NCBI RefSeq assembly: GCF_024714495.1
Contig: NZ_JAMZMJ010000017.1
Coordinates: 48,984 to 112,983, forward strand
Source: Marinoscillum pacificum
GTDB lineage: Bacteria > Bacteroidota > Bacteroidia > Cytophagales > Cyclobacteriaceae
DNA length: 64,000 nucleotides
Direction: 5' to 3'
Under the pieces are notes generated by a model. That model saw only the letters and a list, made by a program, of their open reading frames with translations. It did no database searches and was not told where the DNA came from. How positions within the stretch are numbered: the stretch's first letter is position 1; every line of letters starts with the position of its first letter. A program made the translations under genes and the position numbers. Below are positions 18,474-26,758 of this stretch, in pieces.

Positions 18474-18926
18474 ATGCAGAGAAAGTATCGTCTTGGTTTA
18501 AGCAAGTTCAACAAGAAGCAGTCCGTCATCCTTGGTGGGATATTCCTAATGTTTGGAATTATCTGGCTTTGGCAAGTGCTTAGTGAGCCTGATAATACCT
18601 GGAAACTCATATTGGGCGTTGCCATTTTCTTTGCAGGAATTCTTCATTTGGCGCAGACCTATCTAGGCAACTCTAGCTATAAGAATGCTCCAAAAATCAT
18701 GATTGATGAGGAGGAAATCTTATTAAAGCCGGGATTGTCCTCTCAATTGATCAAGCTGCCCTGGAAAAGGCTCCGGTATGTGCATGTGAACAAGGATAAG
18801 TTGTCTGTACAGCTCGCTCATAACAATGAACATATTCACTACCGAATTAAAGGTAGATTCAGTGAAGAAGCTATCAACGACCTTAAGGAAACTGCCAAAC
18901 GTCAGAATATACAGTTTGGATCTTAA
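18474..18926 (+). CDS. Small membrane protein with PH-like domain, unknown function
   Basis: 150 residues. Two membrane helices near residues 18-35 and 43-62 are followed by a soluble beta-rich part (IMIDEEEILLKPGLSSQLIKLPWKRLRYV) typical of small bacterial PH-like proteins. No specific family is recognised. It has its own promoter and lies between the SbnA-like operon and a convergent EamA transporter. Confidence 0.65.
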   Translation: MQRKYRLGLSKFNKKQSVILGGIFLMFGIIWLWQVLSEPDNTWKLILGVAIFFAGILHLAQTYLGNSSYKNAPKIMIDEEEILLKPGLSSQLIKLPWKRLRYVHVNKDKLSVQLAHNNEHIHYRIKGRFSEEAINDLKETAKRQNIQFGS

Positions 18927-18932
18927 TGTGAC

Positions 18933-18948
18933 TTCTGCCTTCGCAGAG
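18933..18948. terminator. Short hairpin between convergent genes
   Basis: TCTGC (18934-18938) pairs with GCAGA (18943-18947) around a CTTC loop, between the stops at 18926 and 18961. There is no strong T-run, so terminator function is uncertain. Confidence 0.35.
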
Positions 18949-18960
18949 TTGACGCTTTCT

Positions 18961-19854
18961 CTATCTTCCTAAAACCAGGAATACTAAACCGATTAAGATT
19001 CCAATCAGATAAAGGCCCTTCTTTTTGATGTTTTGTTCCTTGAAAATAAGCGCACCAAACAGGAACACAATCAGTACATTGGAGCGACGTACTAACGCAA
19101 TAATGGATATTAAGGAATCAGGCATAGACACACTGTAGAAATACAGGTAATCACCAATCAACAAGAAAATACCAATGAAAGGAATGCTCCACTTCCAGCT
19201 AAATCGAGTGGTTCTAGCACGTGTTGGATACCAAAAAATAGCCAACACTGGAATTAAAAGGAGTGTCTGATAAAAAGTGAAATAGGCTTCCACAGCCATG
19301 ACATTTATCTCTCGGAGTAAGTACCGATCATACAGCGCACTAACAGATCCTGCCAAAGTCCCAGCTATCATCAGCCACACGTATTTGTTGGAGCGAAACG
19401 AGAAGCCTTCCAGCTTTCCAGCGGTAGAAAACAGGTAGAAAAAGATGAATACTAGTACTCCTCCTACCCACTGCATTGGAGTCAAACGCTCAGCAAAGAT
19501 GATAAAGGCTCCAGCACTCGTCCAGAGCGGCCCTGTGGATCGAATAGGAGCAAATATGGTCAGCGGTAAATGCTTCAAAGCGAAATAGGTACAAATCCAA
19601 CTGGAGAGTACAATCACCGTTTTCAGCACCAGCTTCCAATGCTCCAAACTAGTTAGATGAGGCACATAGGCCATACTATCTTTGTGAATTATTCCAGTCT
19701 CAGAAGCAATCACAAAACCAGCCATGATGATGGAACCTGCCACGGTAGACAGAAAAAGAATTGGCAATACGGCATTCTTCTCCAAAGAGATTTTTTTGAA
19801 GATATCGTAAAAACCAAGAAAAACTGCTGAAGCAATTGCAAGGAGTAGCCACAT
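18961..19854 (-). CDS. EamA/DMT-family transporter
   Basis: 297 residues with ten predicted membrane helices in two EamA halves. The N-terminal half contains FAPIRSTGPLWTSAGAFIIFAERLT and the C-terminal half SIIALVRRSNVLIVFLFG followed by EQNIKKKG, the usual end-of-repeat signatures. These drug/metabolite transporters commonly export amino acids or similar small molecules. It lies near the SbnA-like operon but is separated by a plus-strand gene, so a link is possible, not shown. Confidence 0.85.
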   Translation of the reverse strand: MWLLLAIASAVFLGFYDIFKKISLEKNAVLPILFLSTVAGSIIMAGFVIASETGIIHKDSMAYVPHLTSLEHWKLVLKTVIVLSSWICTYFALKHLPLTIFAPIRSTGPLWTSAGAFIIFAERLTPMQWVGGVLVFIFFYLFSTAGKLEGFSFRSNKYVWLMIAGTLAGSVSALYDRYLLREINVMAVEAYFTFYQTLLLIPVLAIFWYPTRARTTRFSWKWSIPFIGIFLLIGDYLYFYSVSMPDSLISIIALVRRSNVLIVFLFGALIFKEQNIKKKGLYLIGILIGLVFLVLGR

Positions 19855-20022
19855 ATTCTATCAATTTCGCAGGCTGGCAAAGGTCATGAACCTAACTCGC
19901 ATATTCTAGTCATTTTGACTATTTTTAGATCAACCGCAGAGAGAACAGAGAAGTGGAGAGCATAACGTCTTATCAAAAACCATTTCTTTGAATACTCTGA
20001 GGTTTAATACTAATTTTAATAC

Positions 20023-20394
20023 ATGATCACCGAACTATCCGAAATTCAATCAACACTTCAAGGTTTATTCACAGCACATGTTCCGCCACTTCAAGTTCGC
20101 AAAGACAATGAAAACGTATTTGAAGTAGCCGGCACTAAGGAAGCCATGCAAGGCAAACAAAAAGTGGACGGATTCTACTTTGGAAGTGTTGTTCCCAAGC
20201 CAAAAGACATTCGTCTTTACTACTTTCCCATCTACACACATGTTGATGAGTTTTCAATTTCCGCAGAACTCAAGAAGTGCTTAAAAGGTAAAAGCTGTTT
20301 TCACATCAAAAAGCTAACTCCAGACCTTATAGAAGAGATAAAAGCAATGATTCAAAAGGGTGTTGAAGTGTATTTGAAGGAAGGGTTGATTTAG
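20023..20394 (+). CDS. DUF1801-like small protein
   Basis: 123 residues, no signal or membrane segment. The central part (DIRLYYFPIYTHVDEF, then LKKCLKGKSCFHIKK) matches the general shape of DUF1801/YdhG-like proteins, whose biochemical role is unknown. Its stop overlaps the convergent HxlR regulator stop by 4 bp. Confidence 0.6.
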   Translation: MITELSEIQSTLQGLFTAHVPPLQVRKDNENVFEVAGTKEAMQGKQKVDGFYFGSVVPKPKDIRLYYFPIYTHVDEFSISAELKKCLKGKSCFHIKKLTPDLIEEIKAMIQKGVEVYLKEGLI

Positions 20395-20756
20395 TCTTTC
20401 ATCACTTCTTCCCGATGCTTCATTCCCCATCTGTAAAGCTCCATAAGCAAAAGCTCTAGCGACTTACCATGCTCGGTAATCGAGTACTCAACGGTTGGTG
20501 GAAATGTATTGAATTCATTTCGTACAATCAGCTTGTTGATTTCTAAATGCTTCAACTCTTTGGAAAGCACTTTGTCGGTAATCCCATTTACCTCCCGACT
20601 AATCTCTCGAAATCGTTTGGTATTCTGAGAAAGGGAAAGCATAATCAGGATTTTCCATTTTCCCTCTAGCGCCTCTATAGCATCCTTGATAGCCAGTACA
20701 TTTTCCGGGCATCCATCTCTTGTCATCATAATCCTGCGAATTAAAGGAATTGGCAC
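20391..20756 (-). CDS. HxlR-family transcriptional regulator
   Basis: 121 residues with the HxlR winged helix: CPENVLAIKDAIEALEGKWKILIMLSL, FREISREVNGITDKVLSKELKHLE and VEYSITEHGKSL. The N-terminal Cys in DGCPE corresponds to the conserved redox/aldehyde-sensing Cys of the family. It is divergent from a DoxX gene, a frequent HxlR partner, across an 86-bp gap containing a direct repeat. Confidence 0.9.
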   Translation of the reverse strand: MPIPLIRRIMMTRDGCPENVLAIKDAIEALEGKWKILIMLSLSQNTKRFREISREVNGITDKVLSKELKHLEINKLIVRNEFNTFPPTVEYSITEHGKSLELLLMELYRWGMKHREEVMKD

Positions 20757-20787
20757 ATACTTACCTCACAGATAGCACTTTCCGCGA

Positions 20788-20812
20788 GGATAGTAATATA
20801 CTTTGGATAGTA
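20788..20812. promoter_or_regulatory. Direct repeat, candidate HxlR operator
   Basis: GGATAGTA occurs at 20788-20795 and again at 20805-20812, 17 bp apart, in the middle of the hxlR-like/DoxX divergent region. B. subtilis HxlR is known to bind direct repeats, so this is a reasonable operator candidate; the match itself is untested. Confidence 0.4.
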
Positions 20813-20842
20813 TCGCAGAAATAGCTTTGTCAACAAAAACAC

Positions 20843-21235
20843 ATGACAATAAACACGAAAAAAGCACTTCATATTGCTTTGTGGGCATTACAAGCACTCC
20901 TCTCCATCTCACTTTGTTGGGCTGCATATATCAAATTGATTTGGCCATTAGAGCAATTGGCAGAAATGTGGCCATGGGTACTGGAAAACCAAAAACTGGT
21001 AAGAATTACTGGTATTTTTGATGGTTTAGCAGGGATTGGATTGGTGATACCTGGTTTGTTGAAAATCAAACCACGACTGACATTGCTAGCAAGTGGAGGA
21101 CTGGTATTCCTGATGATCTGCGCTATTGGATTTCACATCTTACGCGATGAAATAGATGCTATCAGCTTCAACTTTGTATTCTGCATTCTAGCTGGAATGC
21201 TTACATGGGGGCGTATCAAGATCCCGCTGAAATGA
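20843..21235 (+). CDS. DoxX-family membrane protein
   Basis: 130 residues with four membrane helices. SLCWAAYIKLIWPLEQLAEMWPW and FDGLAGIGLVIPGLL are DoxX-type signatures. The family is linked to redox or quinone-related stress responses but has no firm reaction. It is probably controlled by the divergent HxlR regulator. Confidence 0.85.
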   Translation: MTINTKKALHIALWALQALLSISLCWAAYIKLIWPLEQLAEMWPWVLENQKLVRITGIFDGLAGIGLVIPGLLKIKPRLTLLASGGLVFLMICAIGFHILRDEIDAISFNFVFCILAGMLTWGRIKIPLK

Positions 21236-21281
21236 GAATATATGGCTGGCTCAACTTATTTTCTGAGCCAGCCTATAATTA

Positions 21282-22046
21282 TTACAACAACATTCCACCT
21301 GACACTTCTATGCGTTGGCCATTGATCCAACGACCTGCCTCAGAGCATAAGAAGGCAACAACTCCACCGATATCCTCAGGTAAACCAGCTCGTCCTAGCG
21401 CAGTTACACTTGACACCATTTGGTTGGTCGCTTCATCATCACGAACTCTACCTCCTCCAAAATCAGTTTCTATCGCTCCTGGTGCTACAATATTTGCTGC
21501 AATCTGCCTTTCACCAAGTTCTTTCGCCAAATAACGCGTAAGCACTTCAACTCCGCCTTTCATCGATGCATAAGCTGATGAACCTGGCATTGAGAATCGT
21601 GCTAAACCTGATGAAATATTGATGATTCGACCACCATTATTCATTAATTCCAGACATTTCTGAGTGAGAAAATACACTCCTTTAAAGTGAACATTCATCA
21701 GTTGATCAAACTGCTCTTCTGTTGTTTGAGCGAAAGGCATGTAATGGCCAGTACCGGCATTATTGATTAGGAAATCAAACGTTGATTCCCCTGAAATGCT
21801 CTTCAACGCCTCTTTGAAAGAGTCAATAAAGGCATCAAAATCCGCTACTTTGCTAGTATCTAGTTGAAGTGCTATTGCTTTTTGACCTAGTGACTCTATT
21901 TCGGCAGTTACTTCATCTGCTTTCTCTTTGTTGGAGTGATAAGTAATTACAATATCGTTTCCTTGTTTGGCCAAGTTTAGCGCCATGTCTCTTCCAAGAC
22001 CTCTACTACCACCTGTAACCAATGCGATTTTATTCTTCGTTTCCAT
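21282..22046 (-). CDS. Short-chain dehydrogenase/reductase (SDR)
   Basis: 254 residues, a classical SDR length. TGGSRGLGRDMAL is the nucleotide-binding Gly motif, NNAGTGHY the structural motif, and SSG...YASMK the catalytic Ser-Tyr-Lys set; SGGMLL ends the protein. NADP preference is suggested by the basic GGSRGLG loop. It resembles 3-oxoacyl-ACP reductase-like stress SDRs. It lies downstream of an AraC regulator on the same strand, which probably controls it. Confidence 0.9.
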   Translation of the reverse strand: METKNKIALVTGGSRGLGRDMALNLAKQGNDIVITYHSNKEKADEVTAEIESLGQKAIALQLDTSKVADFDAFIDSFKEALKSISGESTFDFLINNAGTGHYMPFAQTTEEQFDQLMNVHFKGVYFLTQKCLELMNNGGRIINISSGLARFSMPGSSAYASMKGGVEVLTRYLAKELGERQIAANIVAPGAIETDFGGGRVRDDEATNQMVSSVTALGRAGLPEDIGGVVAFLCSEAGRWINGQRIEVSGGMLL

Positions 22047-22117
22047 AATTCTTCTCTTTAATTGAAAATTGATGGAACAAAGTTGATCAATACATTAGCC
22101 TACTTGTTTGCACAGAT

Positions 22118-22131
22118 CAATCCAAGGATTG
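22118..22131. promoter_or_regulatory. Inverted repeat upstream of the SDR gene
   Basis: CAATCC-AA-GGATTG, a 6-bp inverted repeat, lies between the AraC-type regulator stop and the SDR start. It may be an operator for the adjacent regulator; low confidence. Confidence 0.25.
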
Positions 22132-22150
22132 CGCAAATCAAATAATCAAC

Positions 22151-23089
22151 TTAAGATCTGAAGGAAACAGGCGTAATGCTGACCTGTTTTTTGAAAAAAT
22201 TGGAGAAATGTGCCACTTCTTCGAAACCCAGACTAAAGGCTATTTCGGAGACATTCCAGTCTGTTTGACGCAGCAAGATTTTGGCTTCCTGGACGATACG
22301 ACTCGATATAATCTCGGAAGTTGTTTTACCGGTACTTTCCTTGATCACTTTATTTAAGTGATTTACATGAACTGCCAAGCGCTCTGCATATTCTTTAGGA
22401 GCTCTTAAATTCAATCGTTGTGAAGGAGATTCGATAGGAAACTGCCGCTCCAACAATTCTACAAAAAGAGAAACGATTCTACTTGCAGCATTTTGAGGGG
22501 AAGGGTTGCTCATGGCAGGCTGAAGTTTCTGACCATAATGAATCACCTCCATGACATAATTACGAATCAGATCGTATTTGAATTCATAGTCTGACGCAAT
22601 CTCCGTTTTTATCTTCCTGAAAATCAATGCCAAATCCTCTGCTTGCTCATTGCTAATCTCAAACACTGGATAGCCTGACGTTTTAAAAACTGGAAGATCA
22701 TCCAGCACCACTCCACTCTTGTTTTTAACCATAAAATCAGCTGTAAATACGCAGAAAGAACCATCCTGATCTTCATCTAGAGGAACGTAGTGATAGGGAA
22801 CTTTTGGTGTAGCAAATAGCAGCGCATTGCCATTGATATCAATCACCTTGTCCGCGTATTCTGCGCGGTTTCTCCCTCTTATCAAACTGATTTTATAGTA
22901 TGCCCTGCGATTGTAAGGCATTTCTTTTTTGCGCTTGTAATGCTGTATGGTCGGAGCAATATCAAAAATATTGAAATGTCTTACATCTTTTTGCATGCCT
23001 GGAGGAAGCAAACTTGCTATCTCCTGCCCGGTAAAAGCAGAAGCTTCTTGATAAAACTCTTCCAAAGATGTTGTTGAGATGCCAGTCAT
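22151..23089 (-). CDS. AraC-family transcriptional regulator
   Basis: 312 residues from the ATG at 23089 (MTGISTTSLEEF). The N-terminal part is a cupin-like sensing domain (YYKISLIRGRNRAEY); the C-terminal double HTH is clear (PKEYAERLAVHVNHLNKVI, then WNVSEIAFSLGFEEVAHFSNFF). A longer in-frame start at 23131 is rejected because a promoter -7 box (TATATTTG, minus strand 23104-23111) lies within that extension. The likely target is the SDR gene downstream. Confidence 0.88.
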   Translation of the reverse strand: MTGISTTSLEEFYQEASAFTGQEIASLLPPGMQKDVRHFNIFDIAPTIQHYKRKKEMPYNRRAYYKISLIRGRNRAEYADKVIDINGNALLFATPKVPYHYVPLDEDQDGSFCVFTADFMVKNKSGVVLDDLPVFKTSGYPVFEISNEQAEDLALIFRKIKTEIASDYEFKYDLIRNYVMEVIHYGQKLQPAMSNPSPQNAASRIVSLFVELLERQFPIESPSQRLNLRAPKEYAERLAVHVNHLNKVIKESTGKTTSEIISSRIVQEAKILLRQTDWNVSEIAFSLGFEEVAHFSNFFKKQVSITPVSFRS

Positions 23090-23103
23090 AATATTGCAAA
23101 ATT

Positions 23104-23111
23104 CAAATATA
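23104..23111 (-). promoter_or_regulatory. -7 promoter element of the AraC gene
   Basis: Read on the minus strand this is TATATTTG, a full match to TAnnTTTG. It predicts transcription starting a few bases before the ATG at 23089. No good -33 box is seen, so activation may be needed. Confidence 0.45.
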
Positions 23112-23198
23112 CTCTTCTTAAACGCCCACATTGAAATAAGGATTTGAAAATCCGCAGTAGCATTCAGGTCTTATCCTCAATATCCATAATTTAGCAGC

Positions 23199-23726
23199 AT
23201 GCAAAAAGTGATTGTCGCTTCCAAAAACCCAGTTAAAATCAACTGTACCAAAGAAGGTTTCGAAAAGATCTTTACCGAATCGACATTTGTCTTTGAAGGA
23301 GTTTCGGTGCCTTCGGATGTTTCGGATCAACCCATGACTGATGAGGAGACCTTGCAGGGAGCAATTAATCGAGCCAGAAATGCCCGACAACATTCTCCTG
23401 ATGCTGACTTTTGGGTAGGAATTGAAGGAGGTATCGACGAACTAGAAGACGGAATGATCGCTTTTGCCTGGGTAGCAGTCCTATCCAATGATCAATTAGG
23501 AAAGTCCAGAACCAGTACCTTTTACCTACCTCCCAAGGTAGTCCAGTTAATCCACGAAGGCATTGAGTTGGGTTATGCCAATGATCAGGTGTTTGGTGAG
23601 AAAAATTCAAAGCATAAAGGAGGGGCAGTGGGCTCACTTACAGGTGGAGTACTCGGCCGAACGGAGTATTATGTACAGGCTGTAATATTAGCATTGGTTC
23701 CATTCCGCAATCCAGAGATTTACTAA
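23199..23726 (+). CDS. yjjX: Inosine/xanthosine triphosphatase
   Basis: 175 residues, usual family length. It starts QKVIVASKNPVKINCTKEGF and contains DFWVGIEGGIDE and AFAWVAVLS, matching YjjX/PRRC1-type NTPases that hydrolyse ITP and XTP and so keep deaminated purines out of nucleic acids. It lies alone, divergent from the AraC regulator. Confidence 0.85.
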   Translation: MQKVIVASKNPVKINCTKEGFEKIFTESTFVFEGVSVPSDVSDQPMTDEETLQGAINRARNARQHSPDADFWVGIEGGIDELEDGMIAFAWVAVLSNDQLGKSRTSTFYLPPKVVQLIHEGIELGYANDQVFGEKNSKHKGGAVGSLTGGVLGRTEYYVQAVILALVPFRNPEIY

Positions 23727-23865
23727 AAAAGTGCCTTAATAAGCTGCAATCACTATTGACAGTCAAGTGACGGGTATTTGGCGGGTGCTTTTTTCAGCTA
23801 TTTTTTCGCCAGAGCGTTAACCTTGCCATGTCCTTTTGACAAAACTTCTGTTACTTTAAATCACT

Positions 23866-24708
23866 ATGATCGCACAACCTTCACTTGGTAAATTACTGGT
23901 AGAACTCAGAAAACAAAAAGGCTGGACCCAGGAAGAACTGGTAGAAGCTTGCCATGTGAGTGTCCGAACTATTCAGCGAATTGAATCTGGAGATGTGACA
24001 CCAAGAGAGTCCACCGTGAGATTGCTGCTTGACGCTCTGGATTATAATTCTGAGGAATGGAAAGAGTTTGTACAAAAGGATGACTCTAATGTTTCACCTT
24101 ACAAATTCCTTAACACTATGTTGGCACTTAATCTCCCAGAAAATCAACTTAAAAAGTCGTTTCACGATGCCTGGTTAGCCGGAATCATTTACTTATTGTT
24201 ATTTGTCATTGATTCTGGTGTGGAAATTTTCGTAGAATTGAACGGTTCTATTTTTCCTGAAATACCTTATATCGCCATAAAAGTTGTCTCACTCGGTACA
24301 TATTTCCTGTTTATGAGAGGAATGGTTTCTTTAGCAACACTGTTTGAAAATCGATTGCTCAGAGTCGCCGCATACCTCAGTTTGGCAATGACCACCTTAT
24401 ATTATGGCTCAGATCTTGTCGTGTTTTACATGGACCCATATTTTGATGGAATAGCAGGTGTGATAGGTGCTTTTGTCATTCTCACAAACGGAGCTACAGC
24501 CATATTTTACGGAGCAGGGTTACGAAGACTTCAAGATGGTATGGGCAAAGCAGCCAAATATGCAGGCATATTAGAGATTATACTGGGTGTGTGCATGCTG
24601 ACGCTGGTATTTGCCCCTATATCCCTGGTTATTTTCCCAATAACCATGATTTTAGAAATACTGATTTTGTCAAAAGCGGATGATCTAAGTAAATCCGGAC
24701 AATTATAA
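23866..24708 (+). CDS. XRE-family HTH regulator with membrane domain
   Basis: 280 residues. Residues about 5-60 are a Cro/CI-type HTH (LRKQKGWTQEELVEACHVSVRTIQRIESG). The rest contains about six hydrophobic helices separated by short loops. Such HTH-membrane fusions can sense envelope state and regulate directly; no target is visible. It ends at a strong bidirectional hairpin shared with the convergent lipoprotein gene. Confidence 0.8.
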   Translation: MIAQPSLGKLLVELRKQKGWTQEELVEACHVSVRTIQRIESGDVTPRESTVRLLLDALDYNSEEWKEFVQKDDSNVSPYKFLNTMLALNLPENQLKKSFHDAWLAGIIYLLLFVIDSGVEIFVELNGSIFPEIPYIAIKVVSLGTYFLFMRGMVSLATLFENRLLRVAAYLSLAMTTLYYGSDLVVFYMDPYFDGIAGVIGAFVILTNGATAIFYGAGLRRLQDGMGKAAKYAGILEIILGVCMLTLVFAPISLVIFPITMILEILILSKADDLSKSGQL

Positions 24709-24716
24709 AATATCTC

Positions 24717-24747
24717 AAATCATGCGGCCTACCAGGTCGCATGATTT
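24717..24747. terminator. Bidirectional terminator reaching into a coding region
   Basis: A 14-pair stem (AAATCATGCGGCCT against AGGTCGCATGATTT, one G-U pair) with an ACC loop. The right arm lies inside the last codons of the minus-strand lipoprotein gene, whose stop is at 24729-24731. It serves both convergent genes. Confidence 0.7.
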
Positions 24748-25160
24748 ATGGTAATATCTTGCTCGGTTTCTACTCCGGCTTCTATTTCAATCAATAGACA
24801 ATAACACTCATCAGGACAATTCGTCAAAGTACAAACTATTTCCTCACCATCTTTCACAAACAAACTATACTTCCCAGGCTGAAGGCTAAGTGAATACAGA
24901 CCATTTTCAGTGGTCATGACACTATCTACCAATAATTGCTCCTTATATTCCTTGCTCGGCTGTGTGATATAAAAAGTACCAGCTATAGGTTTCGGTTTGC
25001 ATGGCGTTTGTCCTGGTCCTGGCATACAATTTCCTTCCAAAAGGCCTAACATACCTGTGAGTGTTCCAAGTGAACTATCCTGCTTTTGATTTTTACAAGA
25101 CATGATAACCACCATCAGTACTACGACCATGGTATAAATTGAAAGTATCTTGTTCTTCAT
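24729..25160 (-). CDS. Lipoprotein of unknown function
   Basis: 143 residues from the ATG at 25158-25160. N-terminus MKNKILSIYTMVVVLMVVIMSCK has a lipobox (IMSC). The mature part is beta-rich with ENGLYSLSLQPGKYSLFVKDG, like a carboxypeptidase-regulatory-type immunoglobulin fold, and a Cys pair around LTNCPDECYC. A longer start at 25223 adds a non-signal extension and is rejected. Divergent from the LigB-type dioxygenase. Confidence 0.75.
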   Translation of the reverse strand: MKNKILSIYTMVVVLMVVIMSCKNQKQDSSLGTLTGMLGLLEGNCMPGPGQTPCKPKPIAGTFYITQPSKEYKEQLLVDSVMTTENGLYSLSLQPGKYSLFVKDGEEIVCTLTNCPDECYCLLIEIEAGVETEQDITINHATW

Positions 25161-25243
25161 GTACGAATATGTTTGAGTCAATAAAAGCTCCAGGTACGAA
25201 TTTATGCTATAATCACTATCCAATATTTAAACCCGCCGAAACA

Positions 25244-25274
25244 TTTGTATTTATATGTACGTACATTAATTTTG
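25244..25274 (+). promoter_or_regulatory. Consensus promoter with a palindrome in its spacer
   Basis: TTTG (25244-25247), a 19-bp spacer and TAATTTTG (25267-25274) match the Bacteroidota consensus exactly. The spacer holds the perfect 12-bp palindrome ATGTACGTACAT (25255-25266). A protein bound there would block RNA polymerase. The predicted leader is about 45 nt to the ATG at 25328. Confidence 0.7.
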
Positions 25275-25327
25275 TCATAGGGGATCTCATAATTGATTTC
25301 CTGCTGGTTACGTCTGATAGATCAGAG

Positions 25328-26215
25328 ATGAACAGAAAACAATTTTTAGGAACACTAATAGCAGGAGTTGCAGGTATGTCAACAATAAAATTGAAGTCTT
25401 TTGGAAACATGGCCAATGACCTACCCAACAGGGACTTTACCATGCCGGTGCTTTTCATGGGACATGGATCCCCGATGAATGGCATTGAAGACAATGAGTT
25501 TACAAAAGGTTGGGAACGTATAGCCAAGGAGATTCCTACGCCAGCTGCTGTCTTATGTATTTCGGCGCACTGGCTCACACGAGGCACTCATGTGACAGCC
25601 ATGAACAACCCGAAGACTATTCATGATTTTGGTGGCTTTCCACAAGAGTTGTTTGCTGTTCAATACCCTGCTCCAGGTGATCCAACGCTTGCTGCAGAAA
25701 CAACTAACTTGATTCAGTCAACGCAAGTAGGATTAGATCATGAGTGGGGACTAGATCATGGTTGTTGGACAGTGGTCAGAAAAATGTACCCAGATGCCAA
25801 TATTCCTGTAATCCAACTAAGCATAGATTATAACAAACCTCCTCAATACCATTACGAGATTGCCAAAGAGCTAGCTGCTTTACGCAAAAAAGGAGTATTG
25901 ATCATGGGAAGTGGCAATATGGTCCATAATCTTAGAATGGTAGATTGGGCACATATGAATACACCAGATTACGGATTTGATTGGGCTAAAACGATTAACG
26001 AAAAGTTCAAGACTCATATCAATAGCAAGACCCATAAGGATTTGATCAACTATATGAATCTTGGCCCTGAAGCTAAGTTGGCCATCCCTACACCAGATCA
26101 CTACTACCCTATGCTCTATTCTCTGGGCTTACAAAGTGATAAGGATGAAGTAGATATCTTCAATGATAAATATGTCGCAGGAAGTTTAACCATGACTTCT
26201 TTAAGAATAGGATAA
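25328..26215 (+). CDS. LigB-type extradiol dioxygenase, 4,5-DOPA dioxygenase-like
   Basis: 295 residues from the ATG at 25328 (MNRKQFLGTLIAG), which follows the promoter at 25244-25274; a frame reaching back to 25139 is rejected for that reason. The start looks like an export or membrane-targeting signal. Catalytic-domain motifs are MGHGSPMNG, ISAHWLTRGTHVT, DHGCWTVVRKMYP and GSGNMVHNLR, giving the His metal ligands of YgiD/LigB enzymes, which open catechol rings using Fe or Zn. The natural substrate in bacteria is uncertain. Confidence 0.85.
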   Translation: MNRKQFLGTLIAGVAGMSTIKLKSFGNMANDLPNRDFTMPVLFMGHGSPMNGIEDNEFTKGWERIAKEIPTPAAVLCISAHWLTRGTHVTAMNNPKTIHDFGGFPQELFAVQYPAPGDPTLAAETTNLIQSTQVGLDHEWGLDHGCWTVVRKMYPDANIPVIQLSIDYNKPPQYHYEIAKELAALRKKGVLIMGSGNMVHNLRMVDWAHMNTPDYGFDWAKTINEKFKTHINSKTHKDLINYMNLGPEAKLAIPTPDHYYPMLYSLGLQSDKDEVDIFNDKYVAGSLTMTSLRIG

Positions 26216-26218
26216 ATA

Positions 26219-26258
26219 AAAAGAAGGATAAAAGTCTGCAGACTTTTATCCTTCTTTT
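26219..26258. terminator. 40-bp perfect palindrome, bidirectional terminator
   Basis: AAAAGAAGGATAAAAGTCTG is followed immediately by its exact reverse complement, giving a 20-bp perfect inverted repeat with A and T ends that serves both strands. It sits between the convergent dioxygenase (stop 26215) and thioredoxin genes and includes the last codons and stop (26246-26248) of thioredoxin. Confidence 0.85.
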
Positions 26259-26614
26259 GTTTGAAGCAATTCTGTTTCGATCAACTCTTGCAATGCTTGC
26301 TTAGGCAAAGCGCCCATCTGCATTTTGGGTTGTCCTTCTTTAGGTATAAACAAAATGCTAGGAATACTTCTGATTCTGAAAGCACCCGCCAACTCCTGCT
26401 CCGCTTCTGTATCTAGTTTGTAGATGACGATATCATCTTTATACTCTTCTGACAACTCCTCAAAAATTGGAGCCACCATCTGGCATGGTCCACACCAGTC
26501 TGCATAGAAGTCAATAACAGCGGGTTTGTCACCTTTATAGTTCCACTCCTGGTCTTTTGTATAGTCAAACACTTTATCCAAAAAGAGTTCTTTAGTCAAT
26601 TTTACTGTAGCCAT
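26246..26614 (-). CDS. Thioredoxin
   Basis: 122 residues with the active site WCGPC (Cys41, Cys44) in FYADWCGPCQM and the cis-proline loop RSIPSILF. It is slightly longer than E. coli TrxA at the N-terminus, which is normal in Bacteroidota. Cytoplasmic disulfide reductase. Its last codons form one arm of a perfect palindrome terminator. Confidence 0.92.
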   Translation of the reverse strand: MATVKLTKELFLDKVFDYTKDQEWNYKGDKPAVIDFYADWCGPCQMVAPIFEELSEEYKDDIVIYKLDTEAEQELAGAFRIRSIPSILFIPKEGQPKMQMGALPKQALQELIETELLQTKEG

Positions 26615-26758
26615 AACGTCAAAATATTTACTCTATATTACGATAGTGAGCATGTTTAATCTGTAACATTTGTAGCAGAACAGATAATTCCATTTGCTAG
26701 AGATCTCTCCAAAATCCATTATATTCCTTTACTTTTTATCACTCTAACTTTAACTAAA

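Noticed and set aside
21205..21534. Antisense open frame over the SDR gene end
   Set aside because: Low-complexity translation (Pro, Ser, Thr) that follows from the reverse of a conserved SDR.
25139..25327. N-terminal extension of the dioxygenase
   Set aside because: A consensus promoter (25244-25274) lies inside it, and the family begins after the ATG at 25328.
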